Shown here in pieces: positions 1 through 9,101 of a DNA stretch of 64,000 nucleotides. The position numbers and the translations under genes were made by a program. This DNA comes from Streptomyces sp. SID12501 (GTDB taxonomy: Bacteria; Actinomycetota; Actinomycetes; Streptomycetales; Streptomycetaceae). Below the pieces are notes generated by a model. The model had not been told where the DNA came from, did not search any database, and worked only from the letters and a program-made list of their open reading frames with translations. Every line of letters begins with the position of its first letter. Within the stretch, counting starts at the first letter, position 1. The stretch is from assembly GCF_010550245.1 (NCBI RefSeq), contig NZ_JAAGLU010000005.1, forward strand, positions 1 through 64,000. The letters are read 5' to 3'.

Positions 1-270
1 AAGCGACCGGACTTGGCCCTCAGTCAGCTCGTCCGTCCGCACCACGCCCAGCGGCAGTTTCAACCCCACGAACGGAGCAACGAGCCAGCCACCGTCACGT
101 CACGTGAACCACCGGCTGTAGTACTAGGGATGTGGCGCACCGCACTTCCCAGTCCTGTCATCGGATAACCGATCCGACTCGGAATTGTTATCGCCAAGAT
201 CATCCATATGTCGGTCAGTCCACCGATAAGCCTCAGTCCGGTCTGCGCCCGCGCCCACCGAGGCCCGATG
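1..270. other. left-edge stretch without a confident gene
   Basis: No gene can be supported here. On the minus strand an open frame runs off the left edge from a possible GTG at about position 69, reading MGLKLPLGVVRTDELTEG, but it lacks a Shine-Dalgarno sequence. It could be the start of a gene lying mostly outside the window. The plus-strand frames here look like antisense of the ssb gene or random GC-rich frames. Confidence 0.3.
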
Positions 271-744
271 TCACGTCACCGCAGCGGGCTCCCGCCGTTG
301 TTGAGCCCCGGTCCCGCCCTCGTCGTCGACCGGTGTCTCCCAACTGGGTTCGGGACGGGGCGGTGCCGCGGCCTCGCCCTTGGGCGGGCCGGCGGAGCGC
401 CGGAAGGCCGACGTCCCCCGCGCGAGATCGTGGCCGATCGCCACGGCGTCGATGTCCGCCGAAGTCCAGCTCTGCCCGTCGCGCATCTCTGTGCGCACCT
501 TCAACCGGCCCTGCACGATGACCGGTTCGCCCACCGCCAGTGATGCCCCGACGTTCGTCGCGAGCGCTCGATTCGCCCACACCGTGAAGAAGTTGGTGTG
601 TCCGTCCGTCCACGAGTTCTTCTCGCGGTCCCAGTAGCGCGAGGTCACCGCCAGCCGGAACCTCGCCGACGCCCCCGACGCCAGGTCGCGGTACACCGGC
701 TGCGTCGCCACATTGCCCACCGCGCACACCATCGTCTCGTTCAC
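271..744 (-). CDS. ssbB: single-stranded DNA-binding protein, SsbB-like paralogue
   Basis: This is an OB-fold single-stranded DNA-binding protein of 157 aa that would coat ssDNA in the cytoplasm. Visible family signatures are the N-terminal NETMVCAVGNVATQP strand, the FRLAVTSRYWDREKNSWTDG segment, and F(F)TVWANRALATNVGASLAVGEPVIVQGRL. The tail is Pro/Arg/Glu-rich (PPRPEPSWE...) and lacks the acidic D-D-I-P-F tip of the housekeeping SSB, as expected for the second Streptomyces SSB (SsbB), which is linked to chromosome segregation during sporulation. I chose the GTG at 744 because GGGAGGGG lies about 9 bp upstream; a longer frame to 870 has no homology-like sequence. The neighbouring dynamin-like genes fit a sporulation/division context. 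Confidence 0.85.
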   Translation of the reverse strand: MNETMVCAVGNVATQPVYRDLASGASARFRLAVTSRYWDREKNSWTDGHTNFFTVWANRALATNVGASLAVGEPVIVQGRLKVRTEMRDGQSWTSADIDAVAIGHDLARGTSAFRRSAGPPKGEAAAPPRPEPSWETPVDDEGGTGAQQRREPAAVT

Positions 745-1059
745 GCGAACCACCCCTCCCGGTCCCGGCACACTCGCGCCGGGCGGATACCCGTACGGGC
801 CCGTCCCGTACGGCTGCCTCCGACACGGCGACCGCGAGAACTTCCCGACCACGAGAACTTCTCCGGTCACCGCTTCGCGCCGATCGCGTCCGTCGTGATC
901 GCCGCGAAGCCAGAATGCATCCGTCGGTCCGAGCCCGCTGAGCCCTGTGGACTACCGGCCGGTTGTGGAAAACTCCGTCACCCGTCCGAGGTACCCACGT
1001 CTCCTTCTCCCGTCACCCCTCCGGGATTCAACCCCTGCGACCTGCCGGTTTCCCCGCGC
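745..1059. other. intergenic region between dynB-like and ssb
   Basis: About 315 bases lie between the end of the GTPase gene and the start of ssb. They should contain the ssb promoter. I see no additional gene, no strong terminator and no convincing hexamers. Confidence 0.4.
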
Positions 1060-3114
1060 TCACCCCACCACCGCACGAGCCCCCGTGACCCGCACGTACT
1101 GCTCCCGTACCTCGCGGTACCGCAGCAGTTCCGCCGCCACCGGATCCAGCACCCGGGCCCGGCCGCAGCCGGCCGCCGCCTCCCGCAGCCGCCGTTCCGC
1201 CTCCAGGCCGTACCGGCGGGCCGGGCCGCGAGCCGCCAGTCTGCAGCTCCACTCCACGCCCGGACCGCCGACGATGCCCACCGACATCAGCAGCACCGGC
1301 ACGCCCAGGTTCGGCGCCATGACCCCGACGATCTGGGCCACCAGCCACAGCCCGCCGACGATCTGAAGGATCGTCATGGACGCCTGCGCCAGCACGGCGA
1401 CCGGCCACCAGCCCGGCCGGGGCGGCCGTCCCGAGGGCGTCCCGGCGCGTGTCGCCAGCTCGTCCAGCGCCTCGGGCAGGCCCTGAGCCCCCCGTACGGC
1501 CGCCTCGCGCACCGCCAGTGCCCACGGCGCGGGCAGTCCGGCCGACGCCCGCTCAGCGACCGTACGCACTGCCTGTTCGACACGCTGACGGGCCGTGGCC
1601 TCCTCGTCCGGCTGCTCGCTCACGGCGAAGCGGCCGGTGGAGGATTCACGCCGCTCCTGGCACCACCGCCACAGCCGCAGCCACGGCGTGCCGCAGGCGC
1701 GGTTGGCGTTGCGCAGCCAGACACGTTCGGCGGCCTGGCCGGCGGCGGTGGCGCCCACCGCGTCGGCGAGCCGGTCGGAGAACTCGTCCCGGGCCCGTTC
1801 GCTCAGCCCAGCACGCCGTCCGGTGGCGTAGACGGGCCGCAGCTGCCATGCGGCGGCGTCGAGGTCGGCCGGGATCCGGCGGGCCGCGGCCCCACGCTCA
1901 CCCACGAACTGCCCGAGCGCCTCGCGCAGTTCGCCGACGCCGTCCCCGGTGAGCGCGGACAGCGCCAGTACGGTGGCCCCCGGTTCGCCGTACTCCCCCA
2001 GGGCGATGCCGTCCTCGTCGAGCAGTCGCCGCAGGTCGTCGAGGACCTGGTCGGCGGCTTCCCCGGGGAGGCGGTCCACCTGGTTGAGGACGACGAACAT
2101 GACCTCCGCGTGCCCGGCCATGGGCCGCAGATAGCGCTCGTGGAGGACGGCGTCCGCGTACTTCTCCGGATCGACGACCCAGATGACCGCGTCGACCAGT
2201 GCCAGTACGCGGTCCACCTGTTCGCGGTGCTGGACGGCCGCCGAGTCGTGGTCGGGCAGGTCGACCAGGACCAGGCCGCGCAGTTGCGCCTCGGCCTCCG
2301 CGCTCTGCAGCGGGCGCCGGCGCAGCCGTCCCGGGATGCCCAGCCGGTCGATGAGGGTCGCCGCGCCGTCGCTCCAGCTGCACGCGATGGGCATGGCGGT
2401 GGTCGGCCGGCGTACCCCGGTCTCCGAAATGGCCACTCCGGCGAGGGCGTTGAACAGCTGGGACTTGCCGCTGCCGGTGGCGCCCGCGATGGCGACGACG
2501 GTGTGCTGCCCGGAGAGCCTGCGCCGGGCCGCCGCCTCGTCGAGGACCCGGCCGGCCTCGGCGAGCGTTCTGCTGTCCAGCCGGGTACGGGACAGCCCCA
2601 CGAGCTCACGGAGCGCGTCGAGCCGCGAGCGCAGCGGCCCGTCGTAGGCGAGCGGCATCACAGGCTGGGGGACGCTGTTGGAGACCCGGGTCTCGACGAC
2701 CGTCTCGCGCACGGGAGGGTCCGTCTCGGACACGCGTCGGGCGATCAGACCGTCGTCCCAGGCGCCGGAGGACTCGGACTCCGGGCGGGGGTCCGTACGC
2801 CCGACGGCCACGCGCGTGTGGCCGTCGCCGTTTCCGTCGGCATCGCCATCGCCATCGCCATCGCCATCGCCGTCTGCGCCTCCGCCTCCGCCGAGGGAAA
2901 AGGCCTTCCCGGGGGCGTCGTTTTCGGGCGCTTCACCCTCGCCGCCCTGTTCCTCGCCCATCTCCGGGCCCGTCTCCTCTCCCTCCCTCTGCTCTTCCTT
3001 CTCCCTCTCCTCTCCCTCCTTCTGCTCGGCTTTGTCGCCGTCGGAAAAGTCCTCCCGTGGAGGCACGTTTTCGGTCGAGGCGTCGTGGTGGTCGTGGTCA
3101 GTGACGGCGGTCAC
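1060..3114 (-). CDS. dynB: dynamin-like GTPase with membrane anchor, DynB-like
   Basis: This is a GTPase of about 684 aa. The first ~130 residues are low-complexity and acidic, including a Gly-Asp dipeptide run encoded by a hexanucleotide repeat at about 2838-2870. The GTPase domain follows with P-loop GATGSGKSQLFNAL, switch-like RRPTTAMP, DLPDHDS and the NQVD motif for guanine specificity. Near the C-terminus are two hydrophobic segments (around GWWPVAVLAQASMTILQIV and MAPNLGVPVLLMSVGIVGG) that form a membrane hairpin. Streptomyces DynB is a membrane-anchored bacterial dynamin that stabilises FtsZ rings in sporulation septa together with DynA. The stop of the upstream GTPase overlaps a GTG at 3123; I prefer the GTG at 3114, which has better spacing from AAGGAG. 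The assignment rests on domains plus the two-gene arrangement. Confidence 0.75.
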   Translation of the reverse strand: MTAVTDHDHHDASTENVPPREDFSDGDKAEQKEGEEREKEEQREGEETGPEMGEEQGGEGEAPENDAPGKAFSLGGGGGADGDGDGDGDGDADGNGDGHTRVAVGRTDPRPESESSGAWDDGLIARRVSETDPPVRETVVETRVSNSVPQPVMPLAYDGPLRSRLDALRELVGLSRTRLDSRTLAEAGRVLDEAAARRRLSGQHTVVAIAGATGSGKSQLFNALAGVAISETGVRRPTTAMPIACSWSDGAATLIDRLGIPGRLRRRPLQSAEAEAQLRGLVLVDLPDHDSAAVQHREQVDRVLALVDAVIWVVDPEKYADAVLHERYLRPMAGHAEVMFVVLNQVDRLPGEAADQVLDDLRRLLDEDGIALGEYGEPGATVLALSALTGDGVGELREALGQFVGERGAAARRIPADLDAAAWQLRPVYATGRRAGLSERARDEFSDRLADAVGATAAGQAAERVWLRNANRACGTPWLRLWRWCQERRESSTGRFAVSEQPDEEATARQRVEQAVRTVAERASAGLPAPWALAVREAAVRGAQGLPEALDELATRAGTPSGRPPRPGWWPVAVLAQASMTILQIVGGLWLVAQIVGVMAPNLGVPVLLMSVGIVGGPGVEWSCRLAARGPARRYGLEAERRLREAAAGCGRARVLDPVAAELLRYREVREQYVRVTGARAVVG

Positions 3115-3119
3115 CGCGG

Positions 3120-4739
3120 TCACCTCTCCTTCTGCAGTACGGACAGCGCGGCGATGAGTTCGGCCTGGGGCTCCGGGTGGACGTCGAGGGCGTCGAGCGG
3201 GGCGAGGCGGCGCTCGCGTTCGGTTTGCATGACCCGGTCCAGGTGGTCGGCGAGCAGCCGTCCGCCGCGGTCGCGCAGTCGCAGGGCGCCGTGCGCGCCG
3301 ATGCGTTCGGCGAGCCCCTCGCCCGCGGACCGGGCCCGTCGCCCGCCAAGCAGCGCGGTGGCGACGAGCGCGGCGACCGCTTCGACATCCGTGGCGGCAT
3401 TCCGGTCGAGGTCGCGCAGCTCCTCCTCGGCGTACTCCTCCAGCTCGCGCCGCCACCGCCGTACGGCCATCCCGATGCGGTGTTCGACGCTCTCCTGGGA
3501 CGGGTCGCGGCCCGTCAGTCCGGGGGCATCCGCGGCGGGTTCACGGCGCCAGGCGTCGTCGACGCGTTCGTCGGCGGCGGTGACGGAGCAGAGCAGGAGG
3601 GCGCAGAGGCTCTCCGCGAGGGCGTCGAGGAGTTCACCCGCGGAGCAGTCGAGCGGGAAGGCGCGCCACCGCTTCAGCGCGTCCCCGGCGAGGACGGCAC
3701 CGGCCTGCAACCGCCCCCGTACGCGCGCGTGCTCGCTGTCGTAGGCCCCGTCGACGGCCGCGGTGAGCCGTAGGGCGGCCGAGTACTGTGCGGCGGCGGC
3801 GCCGGCCAGCTCGGGCATGCGGGACTTGAGGGAGTCGAGGACGCCGTACGCCGTACGGGCCATGGCCTGCTGGCGGCTGGCCGGGTCCTGCGCCTGCTGG
3901 GTGAGCCAGGCACGCAGCGGGGCCACCGCGGTGGCCGGAAGAAGCCCACCGCCCCAGGCGGACTCGGGCAGTTCGGGCACGGTGAAGCGCGGTACGTCGC
4001 CGAGGCCCGCCTTGGTGAGGAGGGCGCCGTACTGCCGGGACACCTCGGACACCACCTGGTGGGGCACCCGGTCGAGGACGGTGACGAGGGAGGCCTGGTA
4101 GTCCTTGGCGGTGCGCAGGAGGTGCCAGGGGACGGCGTCGGCGTACCGCGCGGCCGTGGTCACCATGATCCAGATGTCGGCGGCGCAGATCAGTTCTGCG
4201 GCGAGGACGCGGTTGTCGGCGACGAGGGAGTCGACGTCGGGGGCGTCGAGGAGGGCGAGTCCGCGCGGCAGGCTCTCGGCGGTCTCGACGCGCAGGACCC
4301 GTGCCCCGTCCTCGCCGGGGAGCAGCAGATCGTCACCGGGGTCCTGTCCTGGCTCCTGGGGGGGCATCCACACGCGCGTGAGGTCGGGCAGGACGCGCAT
4401 CCCGCTGAACCAGTGGTGGTCCTCGGGATGGCAGACCAGTACCGGCGTCCGGGTCGTGGGCCGCAGTACGCCGGCCTCGCTGACCCGGCGCCCCACAAGG
4501 GAGTTGACGAGGGTCGACTTGCCGGCCCCGGTGGACCCGCCCACAACGGCGAGCAAGGGCGCTTCAGGTTCCCTCAGTCGGGGCACCAAGTAGTCGTCGA
4601 GTTGCGCGAGCAGTTCGTCGCGGTTGGCACGCGCGCGTGGAGCCCCGGGCAGGGGCAGCGGGAAGCGTGCGGCGGCGACACGGTCGCGCAGGGCGGAAAG
4701 TGCGTCGATCAGCTGAGGCCGTACGTCCAAGGTCACCAC
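3120..4739 (-). CDS. dynA: dynamin-like GTPase, DynA-like
   Basis: This GTPase of about 539 aa is the partner of the adjacent membrane GTPase. The P-loop is [17 protein letters not shown], followed by [11 protein letters not shown] (switch I), LLDAPDVDS (G3 region) and VTVLDRVP in place of a canonical NKxD. A long alpha-helical C-terminal part follows, with no clear transmembrane segment. In Streptomyces two dynamin-like proteins encoded side by side interact with each other and with the divisome at sporulation. The start is uncertain: GTG at 4739 gives [14 protein letters not shown], while an ATG at 4778 would add 13 residues; neither has a strong ribosome-binding site. Its stop overlaps the downstream dynB-like start, so the two are translationally coupled. 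Confidence 0.72.
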   Translation of the reverse strand: MVTLDVRPQLIDALSALRDRVAAARFPLPLPGAPRARANRDELLAQLDDYLVPRLREPEAPLLAVVGGSTGAGKSTLVNSLVGRRVSEAGVLRPTTRTPVLVCHPEDHHWFSGMRVLPDLTRVWMPPQEPGQDPGDDLLLPGEDGARVLRVETAESLPRGLALLDAPDVDSLVADNRVLAAELICAADIWIMVTTAARYADAVPWHLLRTAKDYQASLVTVLDRVPHQVVSEVSRQYGALLTKAGLGDVPRFTVPELPESAWGGGLLPATAVAPLRAWLTQQAQDPASRQQAMARTAYGVLDSLKSRMPELAGAAAAQYSAALRLTAAVDGAYDSEHARVRGRLQAGAVLAGDALKRWRAFPLDCSAGELLDALAESLCALLLCSVTAADERVDDAWRREPAADAPGLTGRDPSQESVEHRIGMAVRRWRRELEEYAEEELRDLDRNAATDVEAVAALVATALLGGRRARSAGEGLAERIGAHGALRLRDRGGRLLADHLDRVMQTERERRLAPLDALDVHPEPQAELIAALSVLQKER

Positions 4740-5062
4740 ATGTGAAGAATGCCCAATTTTAGGGGAATTCTGAAGCATATGAGCATGTCTGCGCGCCGAC
4801 GGAACAGAAGGGACGGAAGGGACGACTAGGACGTAGGCACAGTCCAGGCATAACGAGTGGACAACACCCGATGCGCCAGACGGCAAAAGCGGTGCACGAT
4901 TCGTACCTGCCTGCGATTATCAGGACCGCTTCACCGAACCTCCACATTGAGCCACGGAGGGGAAGCAACCAGGACAAGGACCCGGGAGCCCTATCCTTGT
5001 CCCCGGCAACGTCAAGGACCGGCCCACACCCGGGCCCACCCCGACCGAGGCCACCACACCCG
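4740..5062. other. intergenic region between dynA-like gene and tRNA-Arg
   Basis: This stretch of 323 bases separates the divergent dynA-like gene and tRNA gene. It should carry both promoters. I see no additional gene and no obvious palindromic operator. The short GGGACGGAAGG-type repeats near 4805-4830 are only low-complexity sequence. Confidence 0.4.
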
Positions 5063-5135
5063 GCCCCCGTAGCTCAGTGGATAGAGCAGGCGCCTTCTAA
5101 GCGCTTGGCCGCAGGTTCGAGTCCTGCCGGGGGCG
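5063..5135 (+). tRNA. tRNA-Arg, anticodon TCT
   Basis: A complete cloverleaf of 73 nt can be folded. Acceptor stem GCCCCCG (5063-5069) pairs with CGGGGGC (5128-5134). The D-arm includes GCTCAGTGGATAGAGC. The anticodon stem GGCGC/GCGCT encloses loop CTTCTAA, giving anticodon TCT (Arg, AGA codons). The T-arm GCAGG-TTCGAGT-CCTGC is perfect. CCA is not encoded. The 3' half from the anticodon loop is repeated at 9888-9910, so this tRNA is a probable integration target. Confidence 0.95.
5099..5121 (+). repeat. attL-like direct repeat inside tRNA-Arg
   Basis: Twenty-three bases from the anticodon loop through the T-loop (starting AAGCGCTTGGCCGCAGG) recur exactly at 9888-9910. A near match extends leftwards over GCGCC with two mismatches. 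Such tRNA 3'-half duplications are typical core sites of tyrosine-integrase elements. Confidence 0.7.
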
Positions 5136-5157
5136 CTCTGCACACACATCGCTTCCA

Positions 5158-5181
5158 CCCTCCCTCCGGGAGGGCGTTTTT
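5158..5181 (+). terminator. Rho-independent terminator after tRNA-Arg
   Basis: A perfect 7-bp stem CCCTCCC/GGGAGGG with a 3-nt loop (5158-5174) is followed by CG and five T residues. It lies 23 bases past the tRNA, so it should end that transcript. Confidence 0.85.
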
Positions 5182-5426
5182 GCTGGTCAGAGGCGTGCTA
5201 GTGGGCGCGGCATCGCGGCGGAGCAAGGCCGGATCGGCTCTCTGCTGAAGAGTGCTCCAGTCCGGTTGAGAGCGGTTCCGCACGGCTTTTGGCGGGTGTT
5301 CTTCCCGAAAATCTCCCGAAGTTGGTGCGGTCTCTCTGCGGTCAGCAGGGCAGTACGCCATTCCAGAGCGGGGCAAAACGACATACAGGTTGAAGGAGGG
5401 CCGCATATCGGATCATCCTTGGCGCC

Positions 5427-7343
5427 ATGAGTCTCGCCTCCACCCCCTTTGACCTGCCCGCCACGGGCGACTACGCCCGCGACTGGGCCCTGGTCGACGT
5501 GGAGACTTCCGGGCTCATAGCCCGGCGGGACCGGGTGCTGTCCGTCGCGGTGGTGACGATCGGACCGGACGGCGAGCAGACCGGGGAGTTCTCCACCCTG
5601 CTCGACCCGGGATGTGACCCGGGACCGGTGCACGTGCACGGGCTGACCGTCGAGCGACTGCAGGGTGCGCCTACCTTCGACCAGGTTGCCGGGCGGATCG
5701 GAGCGATGCTCCAGGACCGGGTCCTGGTCGCTCACAACGCTCAGTTCGACTACGACTTCCTGGCCTACGAGTTCACCCGTGCCCGGATGTGGCTGCCGGT
5801 GTCCCAGCGACTCTGCACCTTGGCTTTAAATCGTCAGGTGGATCCGCCGACGGACGACATGAAACTGGGCACGCTCGCCGCCCACTACGGCGTACCGCAG
5901 CAGCGCGCGCACGATGCGCTGGACGACACCCGGGTGCTTGCCGGGATCCTGCGGGCTTCGCTGCGCGAGGCGGCGCGGCTCGATCTGCCTTTGCCGCTGG
6001 TGAGCTGCCCACCGCGGGCGGAATCGCCGTTCACGCCGAAGCCGCCCAAGACACCGTGTGCCTACCGCAATCCGGGGCGCCCGGCTCCCGGCGGGCCGCT
6101 GCTGCAGGGGATGAAGATCGCGATAACCGGTGAGACCGCACACGCGCGGGCGGAGCTGGTCGGGCGGGCCGTTGCCGCCGGACTGAACATGGTGACCTCC
6201 GTGAGTCGGCACACCAGCGTGCTCGTCACCAACGAGTCGGCGTCCCGATCCGCGAAGGCCCGACGCGCAGCCGCCGAGGGTGTGCCGGTCATCGACGAGC
6301 ACACCTTCCTGCGACTGCTGGCCGACGTGCAGGCCGGGACAGTGCATGAGCCGACGGCCGCTTCCGCCGCGATCGCGCCGGTGAAAGAGACGGCGAAAGA
6401 GACGGCTACGGCAGCAGCTCAGGCCGCCGAACCCGGATCCACCACAGCACCCGTCCCCGAAGTGCCTGTCCTGCCGCCGTCCTCCCCCGGCGCAACCGTC
6501 CCCGCTCCGCGCCAACCAGGCGACTCGGCCGGCGCTTTGGCCAAGCCGCTGGTGAGCCGCCGGGTGCTGGTGCTTGGCGGTGCTCATACCGAGGCCGCCG
6601 CAGCTCGTACCCGCGTCGTCGAGCTGGGTGGATCCGCAGCGGTCAACCTGTCCGCCAGTGTCACCGACGTTGTGCTTCTCGCTGACGGTGAGAAGGACCG
6701 CCGCATGAGCCGCATCACCCTCCTCGCGCTCCCCGTACACGACGCGGACTGGCTCACATCACCGACGGCCACCGACCCTGCCGCGGCTGCTGTCCGGCCG
6801 AAGGAGCCGCACGTGATGCCGAGGGGCGGCGTCATCGACCTGCCCATCCCAAACGGCAGACCCTCGCCGGAGTGGTACGTCACCGCCAGCTGGGCTCCGC
6901 AGGCCGACTGCGAGATCGACGTCGTCGCCTTCATCCTCGACGATGACGAACAGGTCACCTTCGACGAGGACTTCATCTTCTACGGCGCCCCTGAAAGCCC
7001 CGCCGGCACCGTGCGGCTCCTCACCGGCGGTCCCGCCGAACAGACCATCGCCCTCGATCTCGCGTCCCTGCCGCCCGCTACCCGAAAGGTCGTCGTCGCC
7101 GCGGCCATCGACGGCGCAACCACCTTCGGGACGGTCGGCGCGATCCAGATCAGTGCGGCTCCCGGCAACAGCGGATCACCCCTCACCCGGGCCACTCTGG
7201 ACGCCGCGACAACCGAACGCACCATGCTCCTCGCGGAGATCTACCGCAGAGGTCCGGTCTGGCGCCTGCGGGCCGTCGGCCAGGGCTACGACCACGGCCT
7301 CGACGCCCTCGCACGCGGATACGGGGTCGCCATCGCCGACTGA
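5427..7343 (+). CDS. DnaQ-like exonuclease - BRCT - TerD fusion protein
   Basis: This 638-aa multidomain protein starts with a DEDDh 3'-5' exonuclease (residues ~15-180). VDVETSG carries the first D and E, and AHDALDDT carries the H and last D. A BRCT domain follows at ~225-305 (MKIAITGETAHARAELVGRA...). A low-complexity Ala/Pro linker comes next, then a second, degenerate BRCT-like region at ~375-450 (RRVLVLGG...). The C-terminus, from about residue 462, is a TerD/tellurium-resistance beta-sandwich with Ca-binding-type acids (DVVAFILDDDEQV, DEDFIFYG). Ter-dependent systems are known to include DNA-processing fusions. The adjacent ATP-grasp gene matches the metabolite branch of such systems. 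Expected role: stress-linked DNA processing; the exact substrate is unknown. The ATG at 5427 lacks a nearby strong ribosome-binding site. Confidence 0.82.
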   Translation: MSLASTPFDLPATGDYARDWALVDVETSGLIARRDRVLSVAVVTIGPDGEQTGEFSTLLDPGCDPGPVHVHGLTVERLQGAPTFDQVAGRIGAMLQDRVLVAHNAQFDYDFLAYEFTRARMWLPVSQRLCTLALNRQVDPPTDDMKLGTLAAHYGVPQQRAHDALDDTRVLAGILRASLREAARLDLPLPLVSCPPRAESPFTPKPPKTPCAYRNPGRPAPGGPLLQGMKIAITGETAHARAELVGRAVAAGLNMVTSVSRHTSVLVTNESASRSAKARRAAAEGVPVIDEHTFLRLLADVQAGTVHEPTAASAAIAPVKETAKETATAAAQAAEPGSTTAPVPEVPVLPPSSPGATVPAPRQPGDSAGALAKPLVSRRVLVLGGAHTEAAAARTRVVELGGSAAVNLSASVTDVVLLADGEKDRRMSRITLLALPVHDADWLTSPTATDPAAAAVRPKEPHVMPRGGVIDLPIPNGRPSPEWYVTASWAPQADCEIDVVAFILDDDEQVTFDEDFIFYGAPESPAGTVRLLTGGPAEQTIALDLASLPPATRKVVVAAAIDGATTFGTVGAIQISAAPGNSGSPLTRATLDAATTERTMLLAEIYRRGPVWRLRAVGQGYDHGLDALARGYGVAIAD

Positions 7344-7361
7344 ACGACGGCGCCGGAGGCG

Positions 7362-7550
7362 GTGATCAAGCGACGCAGCAGGACCGTCTGGATGGACCTG
7401 CCCGACAGCAATCACCACACGGCCGTCCGCTGCCACGACGACGGCATTCCCTTCCGCGTCCAAGGCGGACTCACCAGCCCACCCGGCGGGCACGCCACGA
7501 TGGAGGTAAACGACTTCGGACCCGATCCCTCGCTCGGTTCGGATCAATGA
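7362..7550 (+). CDS. possible small hypothetical protein
   Basis: A 62-aa open frame starts at a GTG preceded by GGAGGCG at a very short spacing. The sequence (for example VWMDLPDSNHHTAVRCHDDG) shows no domain I recognise. It lies just after the exonuclease-TerD gene inside the putative accessory segment and could be a remnant or a spurious frame. The rest of 7344-7654 contains nothing else I can identify. Confidence 0.25.
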   Translation: MIKRRSRTVWMDLPDSNHHTAVRCHDDGIPFRVQGGLTSPPGGHATMEVNDFGPDPSLGSDQ

Positions 7551-7654
7551 GGGACCCAAGGTTGTACAAGCAACGCGGACTCTGCTTGGAAGACCTGTAC
7601 GCCGGGACCATCACCGTTTGCACACCTGGCGGCGTCTGACCGGGAGTGTGCCGG

Positions 7655-8491
7655 TCAGGTGCGGGGTGAAATGCCCAGGAACCGGTAGAGGGAGGTTGCC
7701 ATGCTGACGACGAAGGCGTCACGGGTCGGGTCGTCGACATGGTCCAGGGACAGGTAGGGGTTGAGGTCTTCCAACTCGACCAGGAGGAGCTCGCCCTCCT
7801 GGGTACGGCAGGCGTCCACGCGCTGGATACCGTGATCGAGGGTGTTCCAGTCGATGAAGCGGCGGGCGAAACCGAGATCGGCTTCCGTGGGCTGGTAGGG
7901 CTCAAGGACCCAACGACGGTCGGGGTCGGGGGCGTGGAGGGCGTACTGGAAGGCGTCGTCGACGTAGTAGAACGACACCTCATAGCGGAAGTCGATGCGG
8001 GGCTGGACCAGAATGTCGCCGTAGGTGAGGCCGTCCAACTGGTCCCGAGGGACGAAGTCGAGACCGATGGAGTCCGCCCCCGCCTTCGGCTTGACCACGT
8101 ACTGGTCGGTCCCGGGCAGCGCGCCGAGGTCCTGGAGCCGGTCGACGGTGGGGATGACCGGGTATCCGGCTGCGGTCAGGTCCAGCAGGTACTGCTTGCC
8201 GGCCATGTCGGCCCGGCCGGACAACGGGTTGTAGACCCTGGTGCCGCGCGCTGCGGCCTGGTTCCGGAAGGCGTCGTACTCCTTCTGATAGTGCAGCACG
8301 GGGCCGCTGTTGCGGACCACGACCCCGTCGAAGGCGTCCATGAGAGCGGCGGCATCCAGCGGGTGGCACAAAGCGATGTCGAAGTCGTTCCGCAGCCGCG
8401 ACGACAGGAAGATGTCCTCGTCGCAGTAACGCCGCCCCCGGGCCTGGTAGGCGAGATCAGTCACGAACAAAACGCTGGGGCGGCCGGGCAC
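7655..8491 (-). CDS. ATP-grasp domain protein
   Basis: This 278-aa cytoplasmic protein has an ATP-grasp fold. After an N-terminal pre-ATP-grasp segment (PSVLFVTDLAYQARGRRY), the ATP-binding core shows the lysines of KQYLLDL and QYVVKPKAGADSIGLDF. It then has DILVQPRI and the Mg-binding acids near ELLLVELEDLNPYLSL. Such enzymes form amide or thioester bonds through acyl phosphates. The substrate cannot be inferred from sequence. ATP-grasp ligases are recurrent partners of Ter systems, and the convergently oriented neighbour here ends in a TerD domain. GTG 8491 is chosen because AGGAGA lies 6 bp upstream. Confidence 0.7.
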   Translation of the reverse strand: MPGRPSVLFVTDLAYQARGRRYCDEDIFLSSRLRNDFDIALCHPLDAAALMDAFDGVVVRNSGPVLHYQKEYDAFRNQAAARGTRVYNPLSGRADMAGKQYLLDLTAAGYPVIPTVDRLQDLGALPGTDQYVVKPKAGADSIGLDFVPRDQLDGLTYGDILVQPRIDFRYEVSFYYVDDAFQYALHAPDPDRRWVLEPYQPTEADLGFARRFIDWNTLDHGIQRVDACRTQEGELLLVELEDLNPYLSLDHVDDPTRDAFVVSMATSLYRFLGISPRT

Positions 8492-9101
8492 GGGGCATCT
8501 CCTGGGTCGGTGGCCATCAACCTACCCACGCTGCCGAGCACTTCCCTGCGCCGGGCCCGCCTCCCGACGGCCTGGCCTGCCTGCCTGCCTCCCCGCCTGT
8601 GCTACCGGCTGCGCCGACATACCGGCCGCAAGGGCGAACGCCGCTCGCTCGCCGAGAGCGACTGCATCCACCTGCTCGACGGGGCCCACCACCTGCTCAA
8701 GGCCCCGCTGATCGTGGTGTGGGACCGCCTGAACACCCACACCTCCAAGACGCCGTACGCCCTCACGGCCGGCACTCTCGTCGTCCTGCCCGAGGGAGGG
8801 CCGCACGCCGGGGCGGGCGTCGTGAACCGCATGGCCGCGATCGGCATCACCGTCAGCCACGCCGTGGAGCAGCCGGAGCCGAGGCAGGCGACCGCCGAAG
8901 AGGCGTCCCTACTCGGCGTCCAGAAGGCCGCGCTCGTCACGCACATCCGGCGGACGTACTACAGCGACAAGGGGCGGCCCGTGGAAACCGCGGACATCGT
9001 GGTGCCCGCCGCGCACTGCGAGATCGTCTACGAGATCCCGATCAACCGGTAGTGCTGTGAGCGCGTAGGTTCACCGGCTGATGGTCGTGGCGGTCGGAGG
9101 T
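8492..9101. other. decayed region with gene remnants
   Basis: About 610 bases between two minus-strand genes contain no intact gene. On the plus strand they hold a transposase fragment joined to the tail of a GntR regulator, annotated separately. A short CCTG microrepeat lies at about 8574-8590. Confidence 0.6.
8605..9052 (+). pseudogene. chimeric remnant: IS630-type transposase fragment joined to GntR (UTRA) tail
   Basis: One open frame joins two unrelated pieces. About 8605-8750 encodes a fragment typical of the DDE domain of IS630-family transposases (LLDGAHHLLKAPLIVVWDRL, with the catalytic D of VVWDRLNTH). From about 8750 to the stop at 9055 the frame continues as the C-terminal UTRA effector-binding half of a GntR/HutC regulator (VNRMAAIGITV, ...RRTYYSDKGRPVETADIVVP). 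No helix-turn-helix, start codon or transposase N-terminus is present. I read it as the scar of an IS insertion into a GntR gene with later deletion. Confidence 0.7.

Noticed and set aside
598..3744. Plus-strand open frame of 1048 aa
   Set aside because: It is antisense to two GTPase genes with clear P-loops and has Arg/Pro/Ala-rich low-complexity translation, the usual antisense shadow in high-GC DNA.
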